Source: JAOUFP01 sp947085825
Lineage (GTDB): Bacteria > Nitrospirota > Thermodesulfovibrionia > Thermodesulfovibrionales > UBA6898
Reading direction: 5' to 3'
Length of the DNA: 45,867 nucleotides
Assembly (NCBI GenBank): GCA_947085825.1
Contig: CAMTXX010000070.1
Span: 1 to 45,867, forward strand
The translations under genes were made by a program, and so were the position numbers. Numbering within the stretch: position 1 is the stretch's first letter; each line of letters begins with the position of its first letter. The notes beneath the pieces were generated by a model. That model saw only the letters and a list, made by a program, of their open reading frames with translations, had not been told where the DNA came from and made no database searches. Shown in pieces: positions 24,723 to 33,855 of this stretch.

Positions 24723-25978
24723 AACATACCCCCTTCTTTTCTGTTATTGAACTGTGCCTGACTTTTATCTCCGAATAAACCTTTAGCCCATCCTTTTATC
24801 CCTGCAACAGCATCCCAAAGAACCTCAGCCTGACGCACTCTGTTTTGTGAAGACTCATGCCCATATGTGACCAGTCCTGCTCCTGCTGAATAGGCAGGGT
24901 TTCTAACCGCAGCCATATGGCCCTTGATATTTACCGGCTGACCGAGTCTCACCGGCAGTCCGAGCAGGGACTCCGCCATCTTGTCAAACCCTCTCAGAAG
25001 AGACGCTCCTCCGGTAAATACCACGCCGCAGGTTGCAAGTTCATATCCATAACATACCTTTATCTCTTCCCTGATCATCCCGAGCATCTCTTCGCACCTC
25101 GGCTGTATGATCTCGGCAATATACATAGCCGGTACGGTTTTCGTGTTTCCGCCTGTCTGATTTATCTGTACTTCATCTTTATTATTTACCATGCCTTCAA
25201 AGGCGGCCCCAACTGACTGTTTCAGCTTTTCTGCTTCAGGCACATTTATTCTGAGTCCCACTGCGATATCATTGGTCACATGCGCTCCGCCCACTCCGAG
25301 GACGGATACATGCCGTATTGCACCGTCTTTCAAAAAAACAATATCCGTTGTGCCGCCGCCGATATCTACAAGGATCACTCCGCATTCCCTCTCATCCCCT
25401 GAAAGTGCGGCGGCGGCAGACGCAATGGGGGCAAAAACAATATCAGCAACGTCCAATCCGGCCTTTTCACAGCATTTCATGAGATTCTGGACTTGTGAAG
25501 CAACGCCGGTTATGATATGCACCTTTGCTTCAAGCCTGACTCCTGCCATGCCTATGGGATCGATTAGTCCTTCCTGGCCGTCAAGGATAAATTCTGTTGG
25601 AATGACATGCAGTAATTCCCTGTCAAGCGGAATGTATATGGCCTTTGCAGAATCTATCGCGCGTTGCATATCAGCAGGGCGCACCTCTTTGCCGCATATG
25701 CCCACCGCTCCGGTACTATTCAGTCCGTTTATATGAACTCCGGATATTCCTGCGACAACGGATTTGATCCTGATGCCTGCGGAGGTTTCCGCGTCAATGA
25801 CAGCCTTTTTTATGGAATCTATGGTTGCGTCCATATTTATAACTACGCCTTTCCTGAGACCCCTTGAAGGCGCCTCGCCAACACCAAGGACATTTATCCC
25901 TCTGTCACTCAGTTCTGCCACAACAGCACATACCTTTGAAGTCCCGACATCGAGCCCTGCCATCAGATTCGCACTCAT
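24701..25978 (-). CDS. ftsA: Cell division protein FtsA
   Basis: 425-residue actin-like ATPase that ties FtsZ to the membrane. GLDVGTSKVCAVVAE is the phosphate-1 motif, VDIGGGTTDI is phosphate-2, and FTGGASLLRG is the adenosine motif. A membrane-binding amphipathic helix is likely at IKGWAKGLFG near 395. About 20 extra residues follow, because the frame runs into the ftsZ start. It overlaps ftsQ by one base (TAATG). Confidence 0.97.
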   Translation of the reverse strand: MSANLMAGLDVGTSKVCAVVAELSDRGINVLGVGEAPSRGLRKGVVINMDATIDSIKKAVIDAETSAGIRIKSVVAGISGVHINGLNSTGAVGICGKEVRPADMQRAIDSAKAIYIPLDRELLHVIPTEFILDGQEGLIDPIGMAGVRLEAKVHIITGVASQVQNLMKCCEKAGLDVADIVFAPIASAAAALSGDERECGVILVDIGGGTTDIVFLKDGAIRHVSVLGVGGAHVTNDIAVGLRINVPEAEKLKQSVGAAFEGMVNNKDEVQINQTGGNTKTVPAMYIAEIIQPRCEEMLGMIREEIKVCYGYELATCGVVFTGGASLLRGFDKMAESLLGLPVRLGQPVNIKGHMAAVRNPAYSAGAGLVTYGHESSQNRVRQAEVLWDAVAGIKGWAKGLFGDKSQAQFNNRKEGGMLCLKSKK

Positions 25979-26754
25979 TATCTGATCACCTCGTTCACCG
26001 GACTCACCAGCACTCTGTTGGCAAATCTCAGGTCAATATAATCGACCGCGATATTTCTCTTCTTTATCTCTTCCTCGATGTCAAGCAGTCTTGCAAGCTT
26101 GTCTTCATATTCTCCTTCGCCGATCTTGACGACAATGCCGCCGAGATTTACCGACATCTCCTGAGGCTTATGCGAAATTATTTCTATGTGCTCTTTCCGG
26201 GATATAAGGCCGGTATTTTTTATCGCCTTTACCAGGGTTATCGCTTCCAGAAAAGCCTCTTTTTCTTTGTAGGGATTGCTCAATATTACCGGCAGAAAAG
26301 GGATTGCGATATCTTTGAGTTCCTCCAGCATGACACCCCTGTCATCTACAATAAAGAGTTTGCCTTTCATATCGAGGAGCGCGAAAGGCTCAGCTTCCCT
26401 GACATTGATGAGCAGTCTGTCCGGAAATTCCTTTCTGACGACAACGGAACGCATCCAGGGTGATTCCATCATTTTAAGGGATATCTTTTTGCCTGAAATG
26501 CTGAGCAGATTTTCGTCAGCGCTGAGTCCTGCCATACTCTTTAGTTCTTCATCCGTCAGGTGTTCATTGCCGGTTATAACGACACTCCTGATCTGAAACA
26601 TTGTTTTTGTAATACCCGAGACCATATAGAGCGCGGTCATAATCAGGACCACCGGCAGCACAACAAAACCAAAGTACTTTGCGGCCGAGAGAAGCCTTCC
26701 GATTTTATGTCTGCTCATCGGGATGTTTTTTCTAATTTTTTTGTTCGTTCTCAA
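25978..26754 (-). CDS. ftsQ: Cell division protein FtsQ
   Basis: 258 residues. A short cytoplasmic part is followed by one membrane helix (YFGFVVLPVVLIMTALYMV, about 27..45). A POTRA domain begins FQIRSVVITGNEHLTDEEL, then comes the FtsQ beta domain (FPDRLLINVREAEPFALL). It links the early and late divisome. The start is TTG overlapping the ddl stop (TTGA), supported by GGAG eight bases upstream. An ATG 12 codons in is the alternative. Confidence 0.93.
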   Translation of the reverse strand: MRTNKKIRKNIPMSRHKIGRLLSAAKYFGFVVLPVVLIMTALYMVSGITKTMFQIRSVVITGNEHLTDEELKSMAGLSADENLLSISGKKISLKMMESPWMRSVVVRKEFPDRLLINVREAEPFALLDMKGKLFIVDDRGVMLEELKDIAIPFLPVILSNPYKEKEAFLEAITLVKAIKNTGLISRKEHIEIISHKPQEMSVNLGGIVVKIGEGEYEDKLARLLDIEEEIKKRNIAVDYIDLRFANRVLVSPVNEVIR

Positions 26755-27710
26755 CGTATGTCTCCGATTATCCTTAACAAGAGTTCACCAAAGCCTATTC
26801 CGGCATTTTGAGCAATCTTGGGAAGAAGGCTCGTCTCAGTCATGCCGGGGATAGTATTCACCTCAAGCACAAAGGGATTCCCCTCAGCATCAATTATCAG
26901 GTCCACCCTTGTTGCGCCGCTGCAGCCAAGCGCCTTGTGGGCTGCCAGTGCTTTGTCCTTTGCCGTATCGTATATCTTTTTCTTCAACCGGGGTGGAAAG
27001 ATATATTCCGTCAATCCGGCTGTATACTTGGCCTCATAATTGTAAAATTCAAGAGAGGGCCTGACTTCAACTCCGCCGAGCACCTTGTTATTCAATATGC
27101 CGATCTGGACCTCCTGCCCCTTGATATATTTCTCTGCAATCACTTTTTCTCCGTATGAAAATGCCCTTTTAAGCGCCCCTTTCAACTCTGACTTGTCTTT
27201 AATTATCTCCACTCCGACACTTGAACCCTCTGTAGCGGGCTTTATGACCCAGGGCAGGGGAAAGCCTGTTCTAAGTTCGATGTTCGGAGTTCTGCGTTTT
27301 GCATAACTTTTTGAACTCTGAACTTTGAACTCTGAACTTTGAACTATTTTGAACGGCGGCACCGGAATATTGTGATAAAGAAAAACTTTCTTTGAGGCTT
27401 CCTTGTCCATTGCAAGGGCTGAGGCAAGCACCCCTGAGCCTGTATACGGGATCCCCATAATTTCAAGCATCCCCTGCACAGCTCCATTTTCACCATGTCC
27501 GCCGTGCAGAGCAATAAAGGCGATATCGATCTTATGCTTTTTTAAAAGAGTGCAGAGGTCTCCCCCTGCATCAATCGCCACGGCATTATATTTCAGGCTG
27601 CAAAGAGTGTTGTATACTGCTGTTCCGCTTTTAAGTGAAATTTCTCTCTCAGCAGATCTGCCGCCCAGGAGAACACCTATCTTCTTTTCCCTAAGCTTTT
27701 TAACTTTCAT
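26751..27710 (-). CDS. ddl: D-alanine--D-alanine ligase
   Basis: 319-residue ATP-grasp enzyme making D-Ala-D-Ala for the MurF substrate. IGVLLGGRSAEREISL, ALHGGHGENGAVQG, WVIKPATEGSSVGVEI, LEVNTIPGMT and an RVD-containing strand are all present. Residues 123..149 (from SSEFKVQSS to IELRTG) are not part of the family. They correspond to a heptanucleotide repeat array, inserted in frame between the substrate-binding region and the ATP-grasp strand PWVIKP. The gene starts four bases after the murB stop. Confidence 0.95.
   Translation of the reverse strand: MKVKKLREKKIGVLLGGRSAEREISLKSGTAVYNTLCSLKYNAVAIDAGGDLCTLLKKHKIDIAFIALHGGHGENGAVQGMLEIMGIPYTGSGVLASALAMDKEASKKVFLYHNIPVPPFKIVQSSEFKVQSSKSYAKRRTPNIELRTGFPLPWVIKPATEGSSVGVEIIKDKSELKGALKRAFSYGEKVIAEKYIKGQEVQIGILNNKVLGGVEVRPSLEFYNYEAKYTAGLTEYIFPPRLKKKIYDTAKDKALAAHKALGCSGATRVDLIIDAEGNPFVLEVNTIPGMTETSLLPKIAQNAGIGFGELLLRIIGDIR
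27267..27346. repeat. Heptanucleotide repeat array with inverted arms inside ddl
   Basis: The left arm has GTTC-led 7-mers (GTTCTAA, GTTCGAT, GTTCGGA, GTTCTGC). The right arm has five exact 7-mers (TGAACTC, TGAACTT, TGAACTC, TGAACTT, TGAACTA; 27312..27346). The arms are complementary in type and fold on each other. The insert keeps the ddl frame. Confidence 0.8.
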
Positions 27711-27714
27711 ATAT

Positions 27715-28641
27715 TCATCCCCTACCGATCACCTGTATTTCAGGTTTCAGGGTTATGCCATATTTTTTTTCTATGATCAAAGCCACTTCCTGCATGAGAT
27801 TCATATAATCAGATGCCGTACCGTTGCCGCTGTTCACAAAGAAATTTGCATGTAATTTGCTTACCTCAACACCGCCGATCTTCATGCCCTTGCAGCCTGC
27901 TTCGTCAATCAGCTTCCCTGCTGCTGCTCCTTCGGGGTTCTTAAAGACACATCCTGCAGACCTGTCAGAGATCGGTTGTGTCTTCTTTTTTTCTGATAGA
28001 TATGCCTGTATGCGCCCGGCAACCGCGTCTTTGTCGTCTTTGCGCAGAAGGATATTTGCGTTCAGAATAATATCCGTTGATTTTATATTCGATCTTCTGT
28101 ATCCGAATCCGAGGTCTCCGACTGAGATTCTGTCCAGTTTTCCGTCAGAAGACATTATCACCACTGATTGAATTACATCCTTTATCTCACAGCCGTATGA
28201 GCCGGCATTGCCGTATATGGCCCCTCCGAATGTGCCCGGTATTCCGGCTAAGCCCTCAATGCCTGCATATCCCTTTTCTTTGCAGAAATTTACAAGCATC
28301 TGAAGAGGCGCTCCTGCTTCCACAAAAAGTTCAACATTATTTCCCTCTTCGCGGATCATATGGATCATTCTGAATGATTTGAGATTGATTACAACACCAT
28401 CAATGCCGCTGTCTCTGACAAGGATATTTGTTCCTCCGCCAAAGGGCAGAACCGGCATGTTTTTTCTTCGTGACATCAGCGCTAAATTCTTCAATGAGAT
28501 CGGGTCCGCAGGAAATGCCATTACGTCCGCAGGTCCGCCTATGGCAAGGCTGGTGTGATTTTTCATCGGCACAGCAAACTCAACATTACCCCTGTATGCC
28601 CCCTTCAATGCATCTTCCCATTCCTTTTGGTTAATCAGCAT
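27715..28641 (-). CDS. murB: UDP-N-acetylenolpyruvoylglucosamine reductase (MurB)
   Basis: 308-residue FAD enzyme that reduces UDP-GlcNAc-enolpyruvate to UDP-MurNAc. NHTSLAIGGPADVMAFP, LPFGGGTNILVRDSGIDG and IEGLAGIPGTFGGAIYGNAG bind FAD. SAGCVFKNPEG contains the catalytic serine region of type II MurB, and the C-terminal VSKLHANFFVN is present. It overlaps murC by 11 bases. Confidence 0.96.
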   Translation of the reverse strand: MLINQKEWEDALKGAYRGNVEFAVPMKNHTSLAIGGPADVMAFPADPISLKNLALMSRRKNMPVLPFGGGTNILVRDSGIDGVVINLKSFRMIHMIREEGNNVELFVEAGAPLQMLVNFCKEKGYAGIEGLAGIPGTFGGAIYGNAGSYGCEIKDVIQSVVIMSSDGKLDRISVGDLGFGYRRSNIKSTDIILNANILLRKDDKDAVAGRIQAYLSEKKKTQPISDRSAGCVFKNPEGAAAGKLIDEAGCKGMKIGGVEVSKLHANFFVNSGNGTASDYMNLMQEVALIIEKKYGITLKPEIQVIGRG

Positions 28642-30022
28642 TCAGCATCTCCAGTGCTTTTTCCCCGAGTTTCCATACGTCTCCGGCGCCGAGGGTAAGG
28701 AGAATGTCACCTTTTTTCATCTCCGATACCACATATTTTACAGCGCCTTCCTTGTCGGTTTTGACAACTTCAGTCTGTTTCTGCTTTTTGATTTTTTCGG
28801 CAAGAATATCCGAGGTTATTCCATCGATCGGTTTTTCCCCTGCCGGGTATATATCGAGCAGCGCCAGCACATCGGCATCGCCGAACGACTCTGCAAATAC
28901 ATCCATAAGATCAGCAGTCCGGGTATATCTGTGGGGTTGAAAGATCACGAAGAGTCTGCCTTTATCTCTAAGATATTTTTTGTTGTCACTGCCGGCTGCA
29001 AGCGTAGCCCTTATCTCGGTTGGATGATGGCCGTAATCGTCATAGACCTTTATCCCCCGTGTCTCTCCCTTGAACTCAAACCTCCTCTGTATGCCGCTGA
29101 AGGATTTCAAGGCCTCGCTGACCGCCTGAATATCCATCTTCAGTTCAAGTGCTACGCCGATGCAGGCAAGGGCGTTCAGTACATTATGAATGCCCGGCGC
29201 CGGAAGGAAAAATCTGTTGATCAGGTTTTTTTTATAAACCACATCAAAGCTCGTTGACATAAAGCCTCTTTCGATATTAGCCGCATAGATATCAGCCTCA
29301 TCAGAAAGTCCGTAGGTAAGAAATCTCCTGTGGATCGAAGGAATGAGTTCTCTGAGCGTCTCATTTTCCCAGCAGACAAAGGCAGTCCCGTAAAATGGAA
29401 TTTTATTGATAAACGACAAAAAGGCTTCTTTCAGGCTTTTCATGTCTTTAAAATAATCCATATGTTCCCTGTCGATATTAGTCACAACAGCGATCGTGGG
29501 CGAAAGCTTCAGAAATGACCCGTCACTTTCATCAGCCTCAGCTACCAGAAACTGCCCTGCTCCGAGCTTTGCATTGCTTCCTATGCCTTTGAGTTTGCCG
29601 CCGATGATGATCGTAGGGTCAAAACCGCCTCTGCCCAACACAGTTGATATCAGGGAAGTCGTCGTTGTCTTGCCGTGAGACCCGGCAACCAATATGCTGT
29701 ATTTCAATCGGGCCAATTCAGCAAGCATTTCCGCGCGCGGGATCACCGGCACTGAAAGTTTCTTTGCCGCAAACACCTCAGGATTATCATCCGATACTGC
29801 TGAGGATATGACCACAACATGAGCGGCCTCTACATTCTCCGCTCTGTGGCCGATATAGACTTTGATCCCCATTGACATAAGTCTTTTCGTGGTTTCAGTC
29901 TCCTTGAGATCAGAGCCTTTGACTTCGTAGCCCAGATTAAAAAGCACCTCTGCTATGCCGGACATCCCTACTCCGCCTATCCCTACAAAATGTATCACCC
30001 GGTATTTTTCAAACATCTTCAA
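28631..30022 (-). CDS. murC: UDP-N-acetylmuramate--L-alanine ligase (MurC)
   Basis: 463-residue Mur ligase adding L-Ala to UDP-MurNAc. The N-terminal Rossmann motif is HFVGIGGVGMSGIAEVL. The P-loop is AGSHGKTTTTS (113..123). ADESDGSFL and the C-terminal DDYGHHPTEI are typical. Either a TTG overlapping the murG stop (30022) or the ATG two codons later (30016) could start it; AAGGTG fits the ATG slightly better. Confidence 0.96.
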   Translation of the reverse strand: MKMFEKYRVIHFVGIGGVGMSGIAEVLFNLGYEVKGSDLKETETTKRLMSMGIKVYIGHRAENVEAAHVVVISSAVSDDNPEVFAAKKLSVPVIPRAEMLAELARLKYSILVAGSHGKTTTTSLISTVLGRGGFDPTIIIGGKLKGIGSNAKLGAGQFLVAEADESDGSFLKLSPTIAVVTNIDREHMDYFKDMKSLKEAFLSFINKIPFYGTAFVCWENETLRELIPSIHRRFLTYGLSDEADIYAANIERGFMSTSFDVVYKKNLINRFFLPAPGIHNVLNALACIGVALELKMDIQAVSEALKSFSGIQRRFEFKGETRGIKVYDDYGHHPTEIRATLAAGSDNKKYLRDKGRLFVIFQPHRYTRTADLMDVFAESFGDADVLALLDIYPAGEKPIDGITSDILAEKIKKQKQTEVVKTDKEGAVKYVVSEMKKGDILLTLGAGDVWKLGEKALEMLNAD

Positions 30023-31146
30023 GCACCTTTTTTCTTCCGTCCCGTCGCAGGATGGTTCTTCATCAGACTGAGCGCTATATCAACGATCCTGCTGCCGGCC
30101 TCCGGCCTTCCGAGCCCCCTGCTTGCCCTTTGCATTTCCTTCCTTGTGGAATCATTTTCGAGCATCTCCCGTATATGCCTTGCGAGTGTTTCTCCGTTCA
30201 TTTCCTTGTCAAAAACCACAAAGGCAGCCCCCATCTCTCTGAGTTTTATAGCGTTAAACTCCTGATGCCGTCCTGCCGAATGTGGATAAGGGACCAAAAG
30301 AGAGGGTTTCCCCAGCGCCGTAATTTCAGCAAGCGTTGTTGCGCCTGCCCGTGAAATAACGATATCGGCCACAGCATAGGCCTCAGCCATCTGATAGATA
30401 AAAGGCGCCACAGTCCCCTTAAAGCCGGCCTTTCTGTAGGCCTCGCGAACATTTTCATAGTCCTTCTCCCCTGTCTGGTGGAGAAACTGGATATTTGCCC
30501 TGAAATCCCCAAGGTAGTTCAAGGCAGAGACCATGGCCCTGTTAATGGACTGGGCTCCGGAACTTCCTCCAAAAACAAATACCGTAAACATCTCCTTATC
30601 AAGAGAAAAGAGCCTCAGCGCAGCCTCGCGATCTCCTCTCAGTATCTTTGCCCGTATAGGGTTGCCCGTAAGAAACGTCTTTCCTGAAGAAAAGGCAGAG
30701 AGGCTCTCCTGACATGTCACACAGATCCGGTCCACAAATTTACCCAATATCCTGTTTGCCATGCCAGGCACGGAATTCTGTTCATGTACCATGGTAGGGA
30801 TGGATTTCATGTGCGCGACCAGCACAACAGCGCCTGAGGCATAGCCTCCAACCCCGATCACAATATCAGGGGTGACTTCATTGAGTATCCGGTTTGAATC
30901 CAGCAGCGAGAGGAATGTTTTGGCTAGCGACTTTAGCTTTTTGAAAAATGTCTTTCCCACGATCCCCTCAGCTCTGACAAACTTGAGCGGATATCCTTCC
31001 CTGGGGAGAACTTTGGCCTCGATCCCATGCTCTGTCCCTACAAAGACAATCCCGGCGCTGCTGTCCCTTTTTTTGAACTCCTCTGCCAGTGCAATCCCCG
31101 GGAAAAGATGACCTCCGGTCCCGCCTCCTGCTATCATTATTTTCAA
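30019..31146 (-). CDS. murG: UDP-N-acetylglucosamine--undecaprenyl-pyrophosphoryl-MurNAc-pentapeptide transferase (MurG)
   Basis: 375-residue GT-B glycosyltransferase that makes lipid II on the cytoplasmic face. The family N terminus MKIMIAGGGTGGHLFPGIAL begins at TTG overlapping the ftsW stop (TTGA). The UDP-GlcNAc site includes VFGGSSGAQSIN, SRAGATTLAEI and PYPHSAGRHQEFNA. The C-terminal tail ends in KKKGA. Confidence 0.96.
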   Translation of the reverse strand: MKIMIAGGGTGGHLFPGIALAEEFKKRDSSAGIVFVGTEHGIEAKVLPREGYPLKFVRAEGIVGKTFFKKLKSLAKTFLSLLDSNRILNEVTPDIVIGVGGYASGAVVLVAHMKSIPTMVHEQNSVPGMANRILGKFVDRICVTCQESLSAFSSGKTFLTGNPIRAKILRGDREAALRLFSLDKEMFTVFVFGGSSGAQSINRAMVSALNYLGDFRANIQFLHQTGEKDYENVREAYRKAGFKGTVAPFIYQMAEAYAVADIVISRAGATTLAEITALGKPSLLVPYPHSAGRHQEFNAIKLREMGAAFVVFDKEMNGETLARHIREMLENDSTRKEMQRASRGLGRPEAGSRIVDIALSLMKNHPATGRKKKGA

Positions 31147-32351
31147 CGGGAATACCCCTTCCGGCCATAAATATTTCTTTTCGCGATCTTTTTTGCGATG
31201 AGATTACTGTTGTCCTCAGCAATGACTTCATCATCTCCCTTTGAGATCCTCAGGAGCAACCCTATGGCCGCCATATTCACCAATAAGGCGGAACCGCCGT
31301 AACTCATAAACGGCAGAGGAAGTCCTTTCGTAGGGACCATACCTGTAACAACAGCAAAATTAATCAGCGCCTGTATCGCTATCATCATGGTCAGTCCGTA
31401 AGCCAGATAGTAATGGAAACTGTCCCTGGATTTATTTGCTATCGAAATACCCCTTAAGAACAAAATTATAAAAAGCGTTATGACAACTGTTGCCCCAATT
31501 AAGCCAAGCTCTTCTCCGACAAGGCAGAAGATAAAGTCAGTATGCGAGGCCGGCAGGAACGACAATTTCTGCTTTGATTCCCCGAGCCCCAGACCGGTAA
31601 GCCCGCCGCTTCCTATAGAGATAAAAGACTGTATGAGTTGAAAACCGCTTCCCTGCGGGTCTTTCTCAGGATCAATAAAAGAAGTGATCCTCCTGAGGCG
31701 GTACGGCTCCATAACAAGCTTATAGATGACCGGAATTGCAAGCACTAAAACAGATGCGAGGTACCTCAGTCTCATTCCTGATATGAAGAGCATCCCAAAG
31801 GTCAGCAAGCCAAGGCTCATGGCTGCGCCGAAGTCAGGCTGCATAAGAAAGACAACCTGAAACAGGGCCATTACAAGCACCGGTTTTACAAAAGAGATGA
31901 AACGTTCTGTGCTGTAATCAGCAGATGACATGTATTTTGCAAGGAAAATTATCATGGCGAGTTTTACGAGTTCCGAGGGCTGAAATGTCGTAGGCCATAA
32001 TCTTATCCACCTCCTCGCACCGCCTGCCGTTACCCCGAAGTATGGGAGAAATACGAGCAGCAGGAGAAAAAATGAAAATATGAGCAGCGGCGCTGCCATT
32101 TTTTTCAAAAAGGACGGTTTAAACCTGTAAACTATCAGCAAGGCAAAAGTTGCCAGCACCATGGTAAAAAAATGTCTTTTGAAATAATAAAATTCCGTTA
32201 TATTCTTCTTTGCATGGAGCGGGGTAATCACAGAAGTTGAACTGTATATCATCAGGGCCCCAAATGCCGTCAGCAGCAGCATGACAATAAGCAGGACCTT
32301 GTCATGGTTCCTGCCAACAGACATATTCATCTCCGGTATCCGGTTATGCAT
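31143..32351 (-). CDS. ftsW: Peptidoglycan glycosyltransferase / cell division protein FtsW
   Basis: 402-residue SEDS-family protein with about ten membrane helices. Family motifs are RWIRLWPTTFQPSELVKLA and the late KGLPLPFMSYGGSALL. It polymerises lipid II at the septum with FtsI. Its ATG overlaps the murD end by eight bases. An internal ATG with GGAG six bases upstream (near 32324) is an alternative start. Confidence 0.96.
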   Translation of the reverse strand: MHNRIPEMNMSVGRNHDKVLLIVMLLLTAFGALMIYSSTSVITPLHAKKNITEFYYFKRHFFTMVLATFALLIVYRFKPSFLKKMAAPLLIFSFFLLLLVFLPYFGVTAGGARRWIRLWPTTFQPSELVKLAMIIFLAKYMSSADYSTERFISFVKPVLVMALFQVVFLMQPDFGAAMSLGLLTFGMLFISGMRLRYLASVLVLAIPVIYKLVMEPYRLRRITSFIDPEKDPQGSGFQLIQSFISIGSGGLTGLGLGESKQKLSFLPASHTDFIFCLVGEELGLIGATVVITLFIILFLRGISIANKSRDSFHYYLAYGLTMMIAIQALINFAVVTGMVPTKGLPLPFMSYGGSALLVNMAAIGLLLRISKGDDEVIAEDNSNLIAKKIAKRNIYGRKGYSR

Positions 32352-33855
32352 TGCGGTCTCTGAGCTCCATGACTATTTTTTTGAATTGTCTTCCCCTGTC
32401 TTCATAATCCCTGAACATGTCGAAACTGGCGCAGGCCGGTGACAGGAGCACTACATCACCTTTTTCCGCCATTTTACGGGACAGTTCCACAGCCTCTGCC
32501 AAATCTTTTGCCTGCAATGTATCCGTAACATCTCCCAGTGCATCTTTTATCTTGCCCGAAGCCTCCCCTATTAAAACGATTGCTTTGACTTTTCTGGATG
32601 CCGGCCCGCGAAGCACAGAAAAGTCACCGGCTTTGTCTCTGCCTCCTGCTATGAGGACCACCGGCCCATGAAAGCTTTCGATAGACTTCACTACAGCGCC
32701 CACATTTGTGCCTTTGGAATCATTGATATATATGACTCCGTCAAGCTCTCGTACCAGTTCCAGCCGGTGCTCCAGTCCCCCGAACTCCTTCAGGCTCTCT
32801 ATGACCGCCTCAGGAGAACAGTTCGCAAGGAGAGCCACGGTTGAGGCAGCCATGGCATTTTCCAGATTATGAACGCCCTTGATCCTGATTTCATCTGCCT
32901 TGATAAGGCATGCTGTGCAGGATATTTCAGGGATATTGCAATATACCTTTCCGTCTTTGCAATAGAGGCCCTCGACTTCTCTGGTACGGCTGAAAAAGTA
33001 GACCCTCGGCATATCAGGCTTCCAGGGATTAAAACGCAGGTTGTAAAGATCGATCAGCACAGGGTCATCAGCATTCAATACGAGAATGTCGCCGCTTCGC
33101 TGGTTCCTGAATATATTGGCCTTTGCCTCGCGGTATTCAACCATCGAAGGGTATCTGTCCAGATGATCAGGGGTAATATTGAGTATAGAGGCGATTCCGG
33201 GCCTGAAGCTGTCAATCGCTTCGAGTTGAAAACTGGAAACCTCGGCGACAAAAAAATCCGGTAATGCGTTATGAGTGATGAGTGATGAGTTTTTGTCTTC
33301 ACTTGTCACTTGCAATTCATTGCTCACAACTATCTTGTATATCTCCTCTGTCAGCGCATTGCCGATATTGCCGCCAAAAATAGTGTTGAAGCCGCCCTTC
33401 TTCATCATATAATCCAGAAGGGTCGTTGTAGTGGATTTCCCGTTGCTCCCGGTCACTGCAAGAAAAGGGATTGGGGATTGGGGAATAGGGATTGGAGTTG
33501 TTTCTTTTGCTAACCCCTGACCCCTGACCCCTAACCCCTGTATTATTTGATATGCAAGCTCCAGTTCACCGATAACCGGAATTCCCTTTGCCTTTGCAGA
33601 GGCGATAGGCTTAATTTCGAGCGGCACCCCAGGGCTGACGACTATCAAGTCGGCCCTGATAAAAACTTCTTCAGGATGACCTCCGAGCGCAAGCTTCACT
33701 GAAGGCCCAAGCTCTTTAACCATATCAAGCAGTTCAGCCTCAGTTCTCTTGTCTGTAACTGTGACCTCCGCTCCCATCAGGGACAAAAGCTTTGCCGCAC
33801 CAACACCGCTTCGCGCAAGTCCGACAACCAATACTTTTTTATCCTTTATTGTCAT
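32344..33855 (-). CDS. murD: UDP-N-acetylmuramoylalanine--D-glutamate ligase (MurD), with two repeat-encoded inserts
   Basis: 503-residue Mur ligase that adds D-Glu; the usual length is about 450. VVGLARSGVGAAKLL, the P-loop AVTGSNGKSTTTTLL (133..147), VAEVSSFQLE and NDSKGTNVGA are clear. The surplus is explained by two in-frame heptanucleotide arrays. Residues about 106..130 (GLGVRGQGL to PQSPIP) lie just before the P-loop strand. Residues about 175..199 (VVSNELQVTSEDKNSSLITH) lie before FFVAE. It overlaps dacA by 17 bases. Confidence 0.95.
   Translation of the reverse strand: MTIKDKKVLVVGLARSGVGAAKLLSLMGAEVTVTDKRTEAELLDMVKELGPSVKLALGGHPEEVFIRADLIVVSPGVPLEIKPIASAKAKGIPVIGELELAYQIIQGLGVRGQGLAKETTPIPIPQSPIPFLAVTGSNGKSTTTTLLDYMMKKGGFNTIFGGNIGNALTEEIYKIVVSNELQVTSEDKNSSLITHNALPDFFVAEVSSFQLEAIDSFRPGIASILNITPDHLDRYPSMVEYREAKANIFRNQRSGDILVLNADDPVLIDLYNLRFNPWKPDMPRVYFFSRTREVEGLYCKDGKVYCNIPEISCTACLIKADEIRIKGVHNLENAMAASTVALLANCSPEAVIESLKEFGGLEHRLELVRELDGVIYINDSKGTNVGAVVKSIESFHGPVVLIAGGRDKAGDFSVLRGPASRKVKAIVLIGEASGKIKDALGDVTDTLQAKDLAEAVELSRKMAEKGDVVLLSPACASFDMFRDYEDRGRQFKKIVMELRDRNA
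33259..33333. repeat. Heptanucleotide repeat array with inverted arms inside murD (second insert)
   Basis: GTAATGC, GTTATGA, GTGATGA, GTGATGA and GTTTTTG (33261..33295) face ACTTGTC, ACTTGCA, ATTCATT and GCTCACA (33301..33328). The insert is in frame. Confidence 0.8.
33466..33540. repeat. Heptanucleotide repeat array with inverted arms inside murD (first insert)
   Basis: GGGATTG, GGGATTG, GGGAATA and GGGATTG (33467..33494) face TAACCCC, TGACCCC, TGACCCC and TAACCCC (33511..33538). The insert is in frame, directly before the codons of the MurD P-loop strand. Confidence 0.85.
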
